A stretch of 6,161 nucleotides of DNA. Origin: Aquificaceae bacterium (GTDB taxonomy: Bacteria > Aquificota > Aquificia > Aquificales > Aquificaceae). The translations under genes were made by a program, and so were the position numbers. Every line of letters starts with the position of its first letter. The stretch's first letter is position 1. The stretch spans positions 1-6,161 of the forward strand of contig WFOY01000189.1 of the NCBI GenBank assembly GCA_015487835.1, written 5' to 3'. Under the pieces are notes generated by a model. It saw only the letters and a list, made by a program, of their open reading frames with translations, had not been told where the DNA came from and made no database searches. Positions 5,372 through 6,161 of the stretch are shown piece by piece.

Positions 5372-6161
5372 CATAACCTCCCTAAGGTAACAGGACCTCA
5401 CCTCATGGGAGACCTCCCTGAGGTCTGTCCCAGGACTGAAGCCTTCCTTCATTAGCTTCAGTACCAGGTCGGCTATGTCTCTGGAGTCCTTAGCCTGGAA
5501 ACCGTAGCCCCCTCTAAGGATGAGGTCGGCTACGTCCGAAACTTTGTGCGTGTAAGGACCGAAGATCACGGGCTTCCCCAGGAGGGCTGGCTCAAGTAAA
5601 TTGTGCCCACCCACGGGGACCAGCGTGCCCCCCACGAAGGTAACGTCCGCCAAGGCGTACATGCTCCTCAACTCTCCCAGGGTGTCGACCACCATGACCT
5701 CCCAGTCCTCCTTAGGATCGCTTTTCCTGCACCAGCGAAGGCCCTTCCTCTCAAGTAGTGAAGCCACCTCCTCAGTCCTCGAGACGTGGCGGGGTGCTAT
5801 GACCAGCCTGAGGGGGACCTCATTTCTAACCTTGAGGAAGGCCTCTACCAGGATCTCCTCCTCCCCCGGGTGCGTACTCCCAGCTATGAAAACCCTGCAC
5901 CCGTCGGGTATATCAAGGTCCACCGGTTTTACCTCGATCTCCTGGGCGACCTTCAGGTTTCCGCAGACAACGACCTTTCTCGCACCGGCACTCCTGAAGG
6001 CCCTAGCGTCCTCTTCGGTCCTCGCCACAACGAGGTGGAAGTATTTGAGGACCCACCTCTCGAGGAGGTCCCCCTTGGACCTTGCACTGATCAGTATCTT
6101 CTTAGCCCTGGTGAACCTGACGAGGGAGATCCAAATCTCTCTCTCCACCAGGATCAGGGCC
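5357..6161 (-). CDS. waaA: Kdo transferase WaaA (5' end outside window)
   Basis: The C-terminal 268 codons of 3-deoxy-D-manno-octulosonate transferase (GT30), which adds Kdo from CMP-Kdo to lipid A precursor at the inner membrane. The frame stays open to the right edge, so about 100-150 N-terminal residues, including the acceptor-side catalytic Glu, are missing. Counting from the in-frame GTG at 6148: VEREIW (1-6, the usual E.E.W motif with Ile in place of the common Pro after Trp), CGNLK (62-66), AGSTHPGEEE (89-98), IAPRH (117-121), DTLGEL (155-160), FVGGTLVPVGGHNLLEPALLGK (171-192) and GPYTHKV (197-203). That GTG is an internal Val, not the start. From memory it resembles Aquifex WaaA in several of these places. 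The stop overlaps the convergent ArsC-like gene by 15 bases. Confidence 0.95.
   Translation of the reverse strand, partial: ALILVEREIWISLVRFTRAKKILISARSKGDLLERWVLKYFHLVVARTEEDARAFRSAGARKVVVCGNLKVAQEIEVKPVDLDIPDGCRVFIAGSTHPGEEEILVEAFLKVRNEVPLRLVIAPRHVSRTEEVASLLERKGLRWCRKSDPKEDWEVMVVDTLGELRSMYALADVTFVGGTLVPVGGHNLLEPALLGKPVIFGPYTHKVSDVADLILRGGYGFQAKDSRDIADLVLKLMKEGFSPGTDLREVSHEVRSCYLREVMSELE

Overview
The window looks like a compact chromosomal segment of a thermophilic, outer-membrane-bearing (diderm) bacterium, most likely of the Aquificota. Three enzymes of lipid A and LPS inner-core synthesis (LpxB, WaaA, WaaF) show that it makes LPS. AGG/AGA for Arg and ATA for Ile dominate codon use, and the proteins are rich in Glu, Lys and Arg. 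The tRNA stems are about 86% G:C pairs (18 of 21). From memory, not from a search, the WaaA fragment resembles the Aquifex aeolicus enzyme (VERE..W, CGNLK, GPYTHKV). G+C is about 52-57% in the few lines I counted, high for that phylum, so the genus is left open.

Layout. Positions 1-1779 (+) hold the last 592 codons of the disaggregase ClpB, whose middle domain contains a clear internal duplication. Seven bases later is tRNA-Pro(CGG) at 1787-1859. A promoter-like TATAAT and an inverted repeat lead into a small lipoprotein gene (1896-2318, +), which overlaps the start of a GT9 heptosyltransferase gene, waaF-like (2315-3277, +). That gene runs tail-to-tail, with 60 bases of overlap, into a minus-strand gene (3218-3856) for a three-helix membrane protein with a cysteine-rich, NosL-like domain. 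The membrane-protein gene starts one base after the stop of lpxB (3858-4958, -). The lpxB start is only 17 bases from that of a divergent gene (4976-5371, +) of the ArsC/low-molecular-weight phosphatase family, whose catalytic cysteine is replaced by glycine. This last gene overlaps by 15 bases the 3' end of waaA (5357-6161, -), which runs off the right edge.

How it fits together. LpxB makes the lipid A disaccharide, WaaA adds Kdo and WaaF adds heptose, so the right two thirds is an LPS locus. It is split into short transcription units on both strands rather than one operon. Two unassigned proteins (the membrane Cys protein and the ArsC-like pseudoenzyme) and a lipoprotein are embedded in it and may serve the envelope; that is inference.

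The most unusual signals are (1) a repeated start-region design, TATAAT/TATTAT then exactly nine bases then ATG, with no Shine-Dalgarno sequence, at three genes and in weaker form at a fourth, suggesting nearly leaderless mRNAs; (2) the catalytically broken ArsC-like protein; and (3) the NosL-like membrane protein beside lpxB. No insertion sequence, CRISPR array or convincing intrinsic terminator was seen. No gene-free stretch exceeds about 120 bases.
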